From contig JAMDBD010000029.1 in NCBI GenBank assembly GCA_023484105.1, positions 1 to 56,715 on the forward strand: a stretch of DNA of 56,715 nucleotides. Direction: 5' to 3'. Each line of letters opens with the position of its first letter. The first letter of the stretch is position 1. Of the stretch, positions 17,389-26,200 are shown piece by piece. Made by a program: the position numbers and the translations under genes. A model generated the notes under the pieces. The model did no database searches, was not told the DNA's origin, and saw nothing but the letters and a program-made list of their open reading frames with translations. This stretch comes from Thermoplasmatota archaeon (GTDB taxonomy: Archaea; Thermoplasmatota; Thermoplasmata; Thermoplasmatales; Thermoplasmataceae).

Positions 17389-19196
17389 TCTCCGACAATA
17401 AGGCTTCCTCCAGGCGGCAACAACGGATCAACTTCCTCCGGATTGAGTCCCAGCGAACTGGCTATTTTCTTAACTGCCTTTGCCCTGGGATCTTTTGATG
17501 GTACTATTTTTAGAGGCTTTCCTGTGAACATTGGATTGTCTGCAGATGCTGAAACCATGGGAAGTTCGTCGCCCTCATAATTTATCATGCCTATATAGAG
17601 TTCCAGCGGGAGGTTGAACAGGTAATTCCTCTTTCCCCGGATTATCCAGGATCCCGTTGATACGTATTCTCCTGATTCCGGGGATTTGCTCACCTGCTCC
17701 GGAAAGACCCAGTATGCTGATCCGGAAGCTATGCCGGCAGTCCAGGCTCTTGAGTTCGAAATTGCAAATATGCAGGCTTCCCTTATGCTCAGATCATCAG
17801 CTCTTGTGCCGTTGGATGCCTTGATCACTGTGCTTGGTGCCCCGTACAGATCCGCATGGACATAGATGTCGTTGCTTTCCAGATGCTTTTTGACCACCAT
17901 TTCATTCGTCTTTCTGTCGCGACCTGAAACAATAATGTGACCGGAGATAGTGAACGTCCATCTGTACTTTTCGAACCAGAATCTGCGCTTTCTCGATCTT
18001 TTCTTTTTTTCTTCCGATATTGATGATCTGATACTATTTTCCAGGGCAATTCTGGCATTTTCTGCCTTTTTTCTGTAGTCCTTTGACTCGCTGAAATAAA
18101 AATTTGCGTTCTCCCCGGCTGATTTCCTGATGTCAAGCGTAATTTGTGTTCCGGCAATTTCTGCATCCAGGATCTTTCTGCCCCTGTCCAGCTTGAAATT
18201 TTGGGAAATGCCGGTGGAATCCATTCCACGATCTATTCTTCTGGCAGTGTTCAACATTTCCTCCACGGTTTTCAGATGCTGTAATATAATGCTTCCTGCC
18301 TGCGCCATTGATTCGGCCTTTTTCAGGTATTCCTCAATTGTCTTCTGCTGCGACTCCATCCTTCTCTTCAGTGAGATGTCCTCCTGGGTCTCCTCTGCCT
18401 CGGACATTCTTTTTGAAACCTCGGCGGCAAAGTCCTCTACCTCCTCAAACGGTTCGTTCAGGTGGCTCATCCTGACAGGTGAAATTGTTCCGGATTCATG
18501 ATACACGTAACCCTTTCCATTCTCCGCCTCACTGATGATCTCATTGAGTGCATTTCTCAGACCGGATATCTCTTCAACTGATTCTTTGGCCATTTTTCTT
18601 TTGTCCACGCCGGCCCTCAAGCACACCTCCTCGGCTATGTCTCCGCCCAGATTCAGCCTGGAGGCCAGCGTCTGCACAATTGTTCCTGTGCTGTTCCTGA
18701 AGATTTCTGCAATGTTATCATCGCTGGCTGCGACGGGATCAAAGTCTGTAGGTGGTACATATTTCTCACCTTTGACAATCTTACGATTTTTCCACTCACG
18801 CTGATGAACCGCCATTTCAATCTTCCCGTCTGAACATACTATCAGGTTGCCTTCCCTGAAGAACTCCGCAATAAGGCTAATCTCCTGATACGTGCATATT
18901 TCCAGCACCCTGTCAAAATTGATCTGCCTTACAGACCTGATCTTCTGATCCACGAGCAGCTTTCGCAGGTTCATGGCCATCTGTGTTGGCTGGATTTCCT
19001 CCCTTTTCTCGCCGACATAAATTCCCCTGTCTATCTGAATGAAGAGATCAATCCTTCCATGGTCTGATCGGTAAAGCTGCAGTATAAAAGTCTTTGGTGG
19101 TGCATGGTATACTTTCTTGATGAATGCGCCCTCTATTGTCGATCTGTATCTGGTCAGGATTGCATGTATATCCAGAGATGATTCCTTTTTATCCAA
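17385..19196 (-). CDS. rqcH: RqcH/NEMF (NFACT) ribosome quality-control protein
   Basis: 603 residues. The NFACT-N domain includes the conserved Asp-Arg in FDRVLEI; a helix-hairpin-helix region (LGGDIAEEVCLRAGV) and a long coiled coil follow, then the NFACT-R (DUF814) domain RFWFEKYRWTFTISGHIIV with DIYVHADLYGAPSTVIKA. The family binds peptidyl-tRNA on split large subunits and can add C-terminal tails; the bacterial name fibronectin-binding protein is misleading. The start is a TTG (19194-19196) about 31 nt from a TATA box shared with the divergent gene. Confidence 0.93.
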   Translation of the reverse strand: MDKKESSLDIHAILTRYRSTIEGAFIKKVYHAPPKTFILQLYRSDHGRIDLFIQIDRGIYVGEKREEIQPTQMAMNLRKLLVDQKIRSVRQINFDRVLEICTYQEISLIAEFFREGNLIVCSDGKIEMAVHQREWKNRKIVKGEKYVPPTDFDPVAASDDNIAEIFRNSTGTIVQTLASRLNLGGDIAEEVCLRAGVDKRKMAKESVEEISGLRNALNEIISEAENGKGYVYHESGTISPVRMSHLNEPFEEVEDFAAEVSKRMSEAEETQEDISLKRRMESQQKTIEEYLKKAESMAQAGSIILQHLKTVEEMLNTARRIDRGMDSTGISQNFKLDRGRKILDAEIAGTQITLDIRKSAGENANFYFSESKDYRKKAENARIALENSIRSSISEEKKKRSRKRRFWFEKYRWTFTISGHIIVSGRDRKTNEMVVKKHLESNDIYVHADLYGAPSTVIKASNGTRADDLSIREACIFAISNSRAWTAGIASGSAYWVFPEQVSKSPESGEYVSTGSWIIRGKRNYLFNLPLELYIGMINYEGDELPMVSASADNPMFTGKPLKIVPSKDPRAKAVKKIASSLGLNPEEVDPLLPPGGSLIVGD

Positions 19197-19220
19197 CGTA
19201 AGAGTATCTGTTTGTGCTAA

Positions 19221-19233
19221 ATGAAAATATAGT
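19221..19233. promoter_or_regulatory. shared TATA region between rqcH and hydrolase-like gene
   Basis: The sequence gaaaatatag (19223-19232) reads ctatattttc on the other strand. The plus-strand ATG (19254) is about 26 nt to the right and the minus-strand TTG (19196) about 31 nt to the left, which places both near the expected transcription starts. Confidence 0.4.
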
Positions 19234-19253
19234 AGGATTTTTTGAAGTTATCT

Positions 19254-19745
19254 ATGAAGGATGGTCATTCAAAGAGTGAGAGAAAGATTGTACTGCTTGG
19301 TGGATGGCAGCAGCATGTTGATCTGCCCAGACTGTCTGATCGTATGGAATCAGAAGTTTCTGCCATGGAAGAACTGGACACCGGAAGTGGATATCTTTCT
19401 GTTGCTCCGTTAATTTCAAATTCAGAGAGGCTTTTCTTTGTTTCATATGGAGGATGGGCTGCCAAGGCTCTGTGGGTCTCTAGGTTTCCTGAAATTTCCG
19501 CAGTAATATTGCTGAATCCAGTATATTCCATGGAAATGCACTCTATGTTCCACATGGCTGAGACGAGAGTTATAATATTCTATTCTACTTCTATGGAGAT
19601 GGTCAGGCGTGATTCCCAGAAAATACATGATTATACACCGAATTCGGAGATGGTCAAGGTCTCATGCGATGATCCAGGGGTGAGGAATTTGAGCTGTGAA
19701 AACGTTATGTCTGCAATCAAGAGGAAGATTGATGAGCTCACATAG
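19254..19745 (+). CDS. small alpha/beta-hydrolase-like protein of unknown function
   Basis: 163 residues. The layout is that of a minimal alpha/beta hydrolase: a first strand IVLLGGWQQ, a nucleophile-elbow-like FVSYGGWAAKALW, then SAVILLNPVY. The elbow lacks the first Gly of GxSxG, and I see no clear acid or His at the usual late positions, so the triad may be incomplete. The ATG at 19254 is favoured by a TATA box about 26 nt upstream. Its 3' end overlaps the thioesterase gene by 14 nt, which points to a shared pathway with acyl thioesters; this is inference. Confidence 0.6.
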   Translation: MKDGHSKSERKIVLLGGWQQHVDLPRLSDRMESEVSAMEELDTGSGYLSVAPLISNSERLFFVSYGGWAAKALWVSRFPEISAVILLNPVYSMEMHSMFHMAETRVIIFYSTSMEMVRRDSQKIHDYTPNSEMVKVSCDDPGVRNLSCENVMSAIKRKIDELT

Positions 19746-20133
19746 CGTTCACACTTTGAGCCTCCAGCTCAGGTATACTGATTTTGACGATCAGGGTGTA
19801 CTCAACAATGCCGTTTATCTCACCCTCTTTGAGCTGGCAAGGATCGAGATGTTTAAAACTTCTCTGGGCGAAAGGGTTAATGACTACAGGTTTCTCATAG
19901 CTCATGTTGAGATCGATTACCTGAAACCTGTAGTGATAGGACAGAGCGCTTTCTGCAGGACACAGATCTCAGCTCTAGGAAATTCCAGTGTAAAATTCTA
20001 TCAGGAGATAATGACGGATGAAGATCCTGAACCTGCCTGTACTGGCAGCACTGTTGCCGTTCTCTTTGACAGATATGGAAAAAAGAACAGGTTCACCAGT
20101 GAGATGAAGGAGCTTTTAGGATGGAAGGAATAG
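19732..20133 (+). CDS. acyl-CoA thioesterase, 4-hydroxybenzoyl-CoA (hotdog) family
   Basis: 133 residues. The family entry motif reads LRYTDFDDQGVLNNAVYLTLFELAR, with the catalytic Asp region retained but the common GHVNN changed to GVLNN. The rest (YRFLIAHVEIDYLKPV) fits a YbgC/FadM-type hotdog domain. It hydrolyses acyl-CoA thioesters; chain-length preference cannot be read. The ATG at 19732 lies within the upstream gene, whose stop it passes by 14 nt. It converges on, and overlaps, the last gene of the oxidase operon. Confidence 0.87.
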   Translation: MSSHSVHTLSLQLRYTDFDDQGVLNNAVYLTLFELARIEMFKTSLGERVNDYRFLIAHVEIDYLKPVVIGQSAFCRTQISALGNSSVKFYQEIMTDEDPEPACTGSTVAVLFDRYGKKNRFTSEMKELLGWKE

Positions 20134-20760
20134 ATACGGTATCCACCCGAGTGAAACAACAATAAAAGCCATCGCATATAGTGAAAGATGAATGCTCAGG
20201 TCAATGTATATTGATTTTCGAATCAGATAGATGACGCCATAGATAATGCCCATTGAGAATATATCAAAGATGAAAAAATAGAAGTATATCCCTGGAAAAC
20301 CACCGGGTGCAAACACAAGGTAGTTTGAGTAGTATACTGTGAATAGGACAGCCTGTAATATTACGGCTCTTCCACGTGTTATAAATCTGCTCATATATGG
20401 AATCATAAAGAGCCTGAAATTTATTTCATCGGTGAATCCCTGTTCCCAGAATATCCCGTAAGGGTTAAGATCATGAGTTGTCCAGATCACCATCCATACG
20501 ATGATTGTGGTAAAAAACACAAACATGTCCACATTTCCCAGCGATTTTATCCCTGAAATAGCCACGTCCCTGTTGCAGTAGAACATGATCCCGATCATAA
20601 GAGGGGTTCCAACCTCAAAGATATAGTACCATATAACTGGGTCCGGAAGGTTTGCAAGCACAGAATAGAACGTGAGAAATATGAAAGCCTGCCCAACGAT
20701 AACAGCAACTGCACCTTTTCTGGATTCAGACCGTATATGGCTGTCTACCAACGTATTCAC
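20116..20760 (-). CDS. CPBP-like intramembrane protease family protein
   Basis: 214 residues with about six hydrophobic helices. The candidate catalytic motif is DEINFRLFMIPYMSR, close to the EExxxR of CPBP (CAAX protease and bacteriocin-processing) proteins with the first Glu as Asp; later SNYLVF and the His in DLSIHLSLY could supply the other motifs. It begins (GTG 20760) inside the preceding polytopic gene with gagagg upstream, so it is the last gene of the oxidase operon. Its target is unknown; a role in maturation of the oxidase is only a guess. Confidence 0.6.
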   Translation of the reverse strand: MNTLVDSHIRSESRKGAVAVIVGQAFIFLTFYSVLANLPDPVIWYYIFEVGTPLMIGIMFYCNRDVAISGIKSLGNVDMFVFFTTIIVWMVIWTTHDLNPYGIFWEQGFTDEINFRLFMIPYMSRFITRGRAVILQAVLFTVYYSNYLVFAPGGFPGIYFYFFIFDIFSMGIIYGVIYLIRKSIYIDLSIHLSLYAMAFIVVSLGWIPYLFLPS

Positions 20761-22162
20761 ACTTCCTCTCTATGGAGAGATAGTTATAGAACCAGAGAAA
20801 TGGCAAGGATAGTAGGATGAGGATGACCGAGAATTCGAGTTGTGATGTGAGGGAGAATCCGCTCCATAGCCTTGACTGGAATATATCTGTGAAATAAAGT
20901 ATGAAAACGCCTATGAGAGTGAACATCATTGAGATCATCTCCAGGATGATGTTTCGCTGGATCTTACCGTATCTGCTGGCTCCAGCACCGGTGAGGCCTC
21001 CACCGGCAAATGAGGTGACTGTCATGAGACCAAAATATGCAGGATCTGAATACGCTGCTGTTTCAAAGATCGGAAGAAGCCACATCACCATAATGGCCAT
21101 TCCAGTCACTATGAGTAACAGGGGATACAGAGAACGTGTTTCCTTTGAACCACCAATCAGAACTCCGGAAACAAGCACATAGGATGTGGCCATTATGGCA
21201 AGGTTCAAACCATAGAAATAGAATATGGTGTGCTCAAGACCATAATAGACACCTATACTCGACACAATGATCTCAATGATCATCAGTATACCCATAAATA
21301 TAGCAGTACTTCTGACATAGAATCGATCTGCCATCTTTGAAAGCCTGCCTGACGGGCCTCTTTTCATCAGCCTAAGAAGCAGATATGAGAGTATGAGCAG
21401 GAATGCCCCGACAACTATGAGCGGGAGGAGCAGCACAGATACAAGAATGGCTGAAAGTACCGGAACAGCTGAGATGATGCTTTCGCACTGGCAACCGAAG
21501 ACAAAGACTATGATGCCGCTTATTGAGGACCTTATTCCTTCCCCGTAATTTTTCAGGATACCGTAAATCATGATGAAGTTCTCAGCCAGAAGGGCAGATG
21601 CTATCAGCAGTATGACAGTAAACTGAATGCTCATTGTGATGATGAAATTCCCTGAAAATATCACCATGGCATTGCTGAAAATCAAAGGGACGCCTGCTGG
21701 CTGGCCATCGTTATATATGGACAGTACTGTCATGGGAAAAGGCGGGTATGAGTTGAAAAACCGGATGACAGTTGATATGATTACAAGAACTGTTAATGCC
21801 GAAAGGAATATCGATGCTCTTGAGATCCAGATCCTGCTGCTCTCTACTACGTCCATAAAAAGTAGGATGGCTGAAATTAGGAAAAGCGGCAACACGGTGA
21901 ATATCCCCCGTACAGAGAATGTCCATAATTCAATGACTATTATGAATACAGAAAAAAGCTCCATATAGGTTGCAGGCACTCTTAGTTTCTTAACATAAGA
22001 AAAAACAGCAGAGAGAATGAAAGGTCCTGCAAATATTGAGTAGAACATGAGAGCAACTGAAGGCTGGACATATATATATTTTCCAGATATCAGCGTCCAT
22101 ATTCCAAACAGCTGGGCAGCCGCTGCAATAATCACATAAGCTGACTTGTTCAGCTTTATCAT
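20726..22162 (-). CDS. polytopic membrane protein of the oxidase operon, unrecognised family
   Basis: 478 residues from the ATG at 22160-22162, which overlaps the ctaB stop as ATGA. About 12-13 hydrophobic helices are visible, with short charged loops. One helix carries an unusual FGCQCES (two Cys one residue apart, near residue 221), followed by IISAVPVLSAILVS. I do not recognise it as a known oxidase subunit or as haem A synthase. Its position between haem O synthase and a CPBP-type protein suggests a part in assembling or operating the terminal oxidase; the Cys pair could handle copper. That is inference. Confidence 0.75.
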   Translation of the reverse strand: MIKLNKSAYVIIAAAAQLFGIWTLISGKYIYVQPSVALMFYSIFAGPFILSAVFSYVKKLRVPATYMELFSVFIIVIELWTFSVRGIFTVLPLFLISAILLFMDVVESSRIWISRASIFLSALTVLVIISTVIRFFNSYPPFPMTVLSIYNDGQPAGVPLIFSNAMVIFSGNFIITMSIQFTVILLIASALLAENFIMIYGILKNYGEGIRSSISGIIVFVFGCQCESIISAVPVLSAILVSVLLLPLIVVGAFLLILSYLLLRLMKRGPSGRLSKMADRFYVRSTAIFMGILMIIEIIVSSIGVYYGLEHTIFYFYGLNLAIMATSYVLVSGVLIGGSKETRSLYPLLLIVTGMAIMVMWLLPIFETAAYSDPAYFGLMTVTSFAGGGLTGAGASRYGKIQRNIILEMISMMFTLIGVFILYFTDIFQSRLWSGFSLTSQLEFSVILILLSLPFLWFYNYLSIERKCEYVGRQPYTV

Positions 22163-23019
22163 ATGACTACCAGCCACATTGCTATTAAGAGGACAAGCAG
22201 GTACAGGTTCGAAAAGTGAAATGCGTTTCTGAATCCGCCCCTCTCGGGAAGTTCAAAAAAGGCCTTAAGGACCAGAGCCATCATAACCACGTCCATTATG
22301 ACTGCAATTATTATGTAAACATGGCCCACAGCAATCTGATGGAATACAAGAGGAAGCATGGAATAAGCTACAAGTATCACTGTGTTGATGATGATGAACG
22401 AAGATGCCCTGTCTTCTCCCACTTTAGCCGGAAGCATAGGTATTCCGGCTGACTGATAATCCTCCTTAAGTCCGATAGCCAGGCTCCAGAAATGTGTTGG
22501 TGTCCACATAAATACCAGCAGCGCTATGAAGAGTGCAGTGTATGATACTCCACCGGTAACTGCAGCCCACCCAGCCATTGCAGGAAAACTTCCAGCTATA
22601 CCACCAATTACTATGTTCCAGGAAGTTCTTCTTTTCAGGAACATCGTATACAGAAAAACGTAGCTTAGAAACCCCATCAGAATGAATACGGTTGAGAGAG
22701 GATTAATGAACAATAGCCCAATTGCCATGGATACGGCTATCATTGCGGTTGATGCCGCAAAGAAAAACCTGACGCCTTTACCTTCCAGTGGATATCGCCT
22801 GCTGCTGGTTCGCTTCATCCTCACGTCAATGTCCCTGTCATAAATGTTATTGAAAATTGCAGCTGACATGGAGGCCATGGAACCCGCAACCACCAGTGGT
22901 ATTACCCTGAGGATATGCGATATCGCTCCAGGAGCTGCCAGGAAACCACTCAGTGAGACTATTACCACCAGGAAGGTGATTTCAGCCTTGGATATTTTCA
23001 GTATGTCTTTGATGGACAT
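22159..23019 (-). CDS. ctaB: haem O synthase (protoheme IX farnesyltransferase)
   Basis: 286 residues of the UbiA prenyltransferase fold with about eight or nine helices. The first Asp-rich motif is NNIYDRDIDVRMKRT and the second region is LKEDYQSAGIPMLP. It attaches a farnesyl-type chain to haem b to give the haem used by the oxidase. It overlaps the cupredoxin gene upstream by 22 nt and the next gene by 4 nt, consistent with coupled expression with subunits I and II. Confidence 0.95.
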   Translation of the reverse strand: MSIKDILKISKAEITFLVVIVSLSGFLAAPGAISHILRVIPLVVAGSMASMSAAIFNNIYDRDIDVRMKRTSSRRYPLEGKGVRFFFAASTAMIAVSMAIGLLFINPLSTVFILMGFLSYVFLYTMFLKRRTSWNIVIGGIAGSFPAMAGWAAVTGGVSYTALFIALLVFMWTPTHFWSLAIGLKEDYQSAGIPMLPAKVGEDRASSFIIINTVILVAYSMLPLVFHQIAVGHVYIIIAVIMDVVMMALVLKAFFELPERGGFRNAFHFSNLYLLVLLIAMWLVVI

Positions 23020-24524
23020 GACATAACATCCGCTGACATCAGCTGTATACCAGATATACTGCCATCAATAGAGCTGATCCTTACGGATAAGGCTGACCCA
23101 GCAGACCCGCCAAATGAAATGACAGTTATCAGAAGTACATTGGAAGACGGATGATACGTATCCCACATGGTATAGTTTCCGGCTTCTACGAAGTAAAAGT
23201 ATCCGCTTGCTGAAGAGACACTGGAAGGTGTATATGCAACTATGATACTGCTGGAGGAATTCTCTGCATTGCCTGGATTTATGGCGATCGTATTATTCAG
23301 GCTGTCAGTGTTGTTAAGTGTGAAGTTCACCACTGTGTACTGGGTGAACTGCAGGTTCTGGTTCACTATTCCATCTATCACATAACCTGTTAAGGTTGCA
23401 TTGACCGAAACATTCACCATGTATAGATACACGTAAATACTGTTTGAATGGCTCACCGGTTTGATCTGGTTAAACAAAAGGGAAGCAGGCTGTATAAATG
23501 AGAAATTGAAGGAAATAGAGCGATTTCCACTGATATTCAATGTTTCGAATGAATAACCTGATATTGAAAAGTTGTAGTATATATGAGAACTGTCATTCAA
23601 TGTGAAAACAGCATTGGTGCTGTTAACTATCGGGAGCTGAAATCTTGCATGTCCAGATAGTTTTATTCCGCCGTTTGTCACCTGCAACGACCTCTTCAGG
23701 GAATTGTTTGCGACGTAAATATGACCCACGGTATCCGCAACATTGTACTGATCCCAGTATGTATATTCGCCGGGACTCTTAAGATATGCAATAAATGATG
23801 CTGATTTCCCAGGGGTTCTACCAAGTTGTGTTGCATTCAGGGCGGTCTCGTTGTATGAAGAGACGTTTGAACCATATGCTATGTTAAATGAAGCATTAGT
23901 AGTTGTGTTCTGCGTTATGGTAAAGTTAACCGCAGAACCCGTAGGATAATAAAGCGTTGGATCCAGACCTTTCGATCTGTTGGCTATCCCGTTTGAATTA
24001 ATTGTGAGGGTCTGTGAATAATTTACCGGATAATTCGCAGGGAGCTTAGGAAGAGAGTAAGATGTTGATACGGTCTTGTTCACGTAAATCAACCCAACCA
24101 TGGTAAGAGGATGGACTGTACACCAGTATGTGTAAACCCCTATTTTGTTAAAGTAAGCCTGGCCATGTACCACCGAGTACTGAGGTGGACCAATGCTCAG
24201 CACTATATCCGCATTGGAAAGTTCTTTTGGACCCGGGTTGATGGCGAGTGTATGCGGTAATGTATCCTCTTCAATTACTGTAAAATTAACTACAGTACCT
24301 ACCTGAAACACTAGAGTGGGATTGGTCTTGGCCGGACCAAGATTTGCATCCCATCCAGGTTCCTCTGCGTAGAGAGTAACGTCCCTGTAGATCTTTGCAT
24401 CTGATGGCACTGGGGGAAGCTTAAACGCGTGTACCTCAGGTATATTCAACTCGTAAGCCAGGGAAAGTCCAGCCACTGCAACTAGCATAACTGCAAAAGC
24501 AACTCCAACAAACTTACTGTTCAC
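22998..24524 (-). CDS. three-repeat cupredoxin, only first repeat with copper ligands
   Basis: 508 residues. An N-terminal hydrophobic segment (about 5-23) is a signal anchor or signal peptide. Three cupredoxin-like repeats follow. Repeat 1 (about 70-150) has a full type 1 copper set: His91 in LPHTLAINPG and Cys135, His138, Met142 in YWCTVHPLTM. Repeat 2 (about 195-272) has YTYWDQY at the Cys loop and no ligands. Repeat 3 (about 395-470) mirrors repeat 1 (NNTIAINPG, YTMWDTYHP) but has Asn411 for His and Asp455 for Cys. Its place between subunit I and ctaB makes it a likely external electron donor or copper subunit of the oxidase. The GTG start overlaps the subunit I stop, with aggtggt before it. 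Confidence 0.88.
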   Translation of the reverse strand: MNSKFVGVAFAVMLVAVAGLSLAYELNIPEVHAFKLPPVPSDAKIYRDVTLYAEEPGWDANLGPAKTNPTLVFQVGTVVNFTVIEEDTLPHTLAINPGPKELSNADIVLSIGPPQYSVVHGQAYFNKIGVYTYWCTVHPLTMVGLIYVNKTVSTSYSLPKLPANYPVNYSQTLTINSNGIANRSKGLDPTLYYPTGSAVNFTITQNTTTNASFNIAYGSNVSSYNETALNATQLGRTPGKSASFIAYLKSPGEYTYWDQYNVADTVGHIYVANNSLKRSLQVTNGGIKLSGHARFQLPIVNSTNAVFTLNDSSHIYYNFSISGYSFETLNISGNRSISFNFSFIQPASLLFNQIKPVSHSNSIYVYLYMVNVSVNATLTGYVIDGIVNQNLQFTQYTVVNFTLNNTDSLNNTIAINPGNAENSSSSIIVAYTPSSVSSASGYFYFVEAGNYTMWDTYHPSSNVLLITVISFGGSAGSALSVRISSIDGSISGIQLMSADVMSCPSKTY

Positions 24525-26200
24525 TGCGCACCACCTGTCATTTCAGTTGAGATTACGTTTACCTGCTCCAGACAGTTCTGGTTGTCAACACTTGGCGCCT
24601 TCAGCCAGCTCTTGCCCATGTTCCACAGGAAGAATATCTGCCCAATACCTATGATGAAACCACCTGCGATAGAGGCGAGTTGATAAGGCTGGAAGAACGG
24701 GAAATAGCCTGCTGTAGCACGTGGCATTCCAAGAAATCCACCGAGGAGCCAGGCGCTGGACATGAGCATGGAACCTGCGGCTGTGAAATAGAAGTGCAGC
24801 CGGGCCAGTTTCACATCGTATTTTCTCCCGCCGCTGAGAGTCGGAAAGAGCATGTAGAAAGCGGCAAAACTAATTCCTGTTGTTATTCCGAGGAATATGA
24901 AGTGAAAGTGGCCGGTTATAACATACGTACCATGCACATCTGCATTCACAGGGAACGCTGACTGCATTACACCAACTACCCCCCCTATTATGAAATCTAT
25001 AATCCCGTTTATAACAAATAACATGGGTGTTGTGATCCTGATCCTTTCAGCTGACCATAGGCTGGCGATGTAATTGAAGATGGTGATGGCTGACGGAATT
25101 ACTACCAGGAATGAAGTGGTTGAGAAGAACAGCACCCACGCAAACCCGAGACCGGAATTGAAGAGATGATGGCCCCACACGAGTTCGCTGAGTATCAGTA
25201 ACAGCCCCAAACCTATGACACCAGATTTATAGCTGAATATCTGCTTTCCTGTGAACTTGGGAATGATCTCATAGATCAGTCCAAAATACGGGATTATTGC
25301 TATGTACACAATAGGATGCCCCCAGAACCAGAAGAGAATGGTAAAAAGAAGGACAGAATGCGAAGCTGCTGTGAAGAATATTGGGTTGAAATAATCGTAG
25401 AACAGCAGGGCGAAGCCCACCATTATTGGGGGAGAGGAGACGAGTATCATTATTATCGTGAATATTATGGACCAGGTGAATAGCGTGAACTGATTCCTTT
25501 TAACTTCAGGGGATCGGTCAAACAGTATTATGAAGAGAATCGTTATGGATGTGATAATCAGACCAACGAACAGAATCTCTATGCCGAGAACTGAGAGCCA
25601 TGCATACAATCCACCGCCGTTCTGATTCAGCTGAAGAGAGAGTGGCGGATAAAAGTACCATCTTACAGATGAGTGGGAAACAAGTATAAGTGCGCCGCCA
25701 AGCAGCCATAGCCAGTATCCTATGGATGAAAATACTCCTCTTATGTCCCTGAACACTTTCAGATGCGATGGCAGAAGGTAGTAACCAAAGCCCAGTGCAC
25801 TTCCAACAGCCCACATATAGATCATGAGGGTGGCATGCTCCGTCAGCAGTACGTTATATTCATCCGGGGTAAGAAGAGAAGGATTGGGGCTCGTGAGGCT
25901 CAGCCTCATTGTAAGGCCAAATGCGCCAGCAATGAAGAAGAAAAATAAGCTTGTTACGATATATCGCATACCTAAACTCTTTGCATCGTCATTAACAAAT
26001 ATGGATAAACCAAGTTCCCTTGGTTTTCCTGCAACATAATCTCTGACAAACTGCCCTTCGCTGTCGTATCCCTCAGCGTTGGCCATCTTGGATATAAGAT
26101 CCTTTCTTGAGTTCAGGACGAGGTACAGTGCAAAAATAATTATAGAAACTATCGCAACAATTGCACCATCTATGGTGAGTGTTGTGACATAAGCACTCAT
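24521..26200 (-). CDS. haem-copper oxidase subunit I, B family
   Basis: 559 residues with about 13-14 helices. Low-spin haem His is in LLTEHATLMIYMW; the CuB site is GHPIVYIAIIPYF (His and cross-linking Tyr) plus WGHHLFNSG; the haem pair is TGHFHFIFLG. The HPIVY form, lacking the Glu of HPEVY, matches B-family oxidases such as ba3 and SoxB. It reduces O2 to water and pumps protons. It overlaps subunit II by 4 nt (ATGA) and is followed directly by the cupredoxin. Confidence 0.96.
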   Translation of the reverse strand: MSAYVTTLTIDGAIVAIVSIIIFALYLVLNSRKDLISKMANAEGYDSEGQFVRDYVAGKPRELGLSIFVNDDAKSLGMRYIVTSLFFFFIAGAFGLTMRLSLTSPNPSLLTPDEYNVLLTEHATLMIYMWAVGSALGFGYYLLPSHLKVFRDIRGVFSSIGYWLWLLGGALILVSHSSVRWYFYPPLSLQLNQNGGGLYAWLSVLGIEILFVGLIITSITILFIILFDRSPEVKRNQFTLFTWSIIFTIIMILVSSPPIMVGFALLFYDYFNPIFFTAASHSVLLFTILFWFWGHPIVYIAIIPYFGLIYEIIPKFTGKQIFSYKSGVIGLGLLLILSELVWGHHLFNSGLGFAWVLFFSTTSFLVVIPSAITIFNYIASLWSAERIRITTPMLFVINGIIDFIIGGVVGVMQSAFPVNADVHGTYVITGHFHFIFLGITTGISFAAFYMLFPTLSGGRKYDVKLARLHFYFTAAGSMLMSSAWLLGGFLGMPRATAGYFPFFQPYQLASIAGGFIIGIGQIFFLWNMGKSWLKAPSVDNQNCLEQVNVISTEMTGGAQ

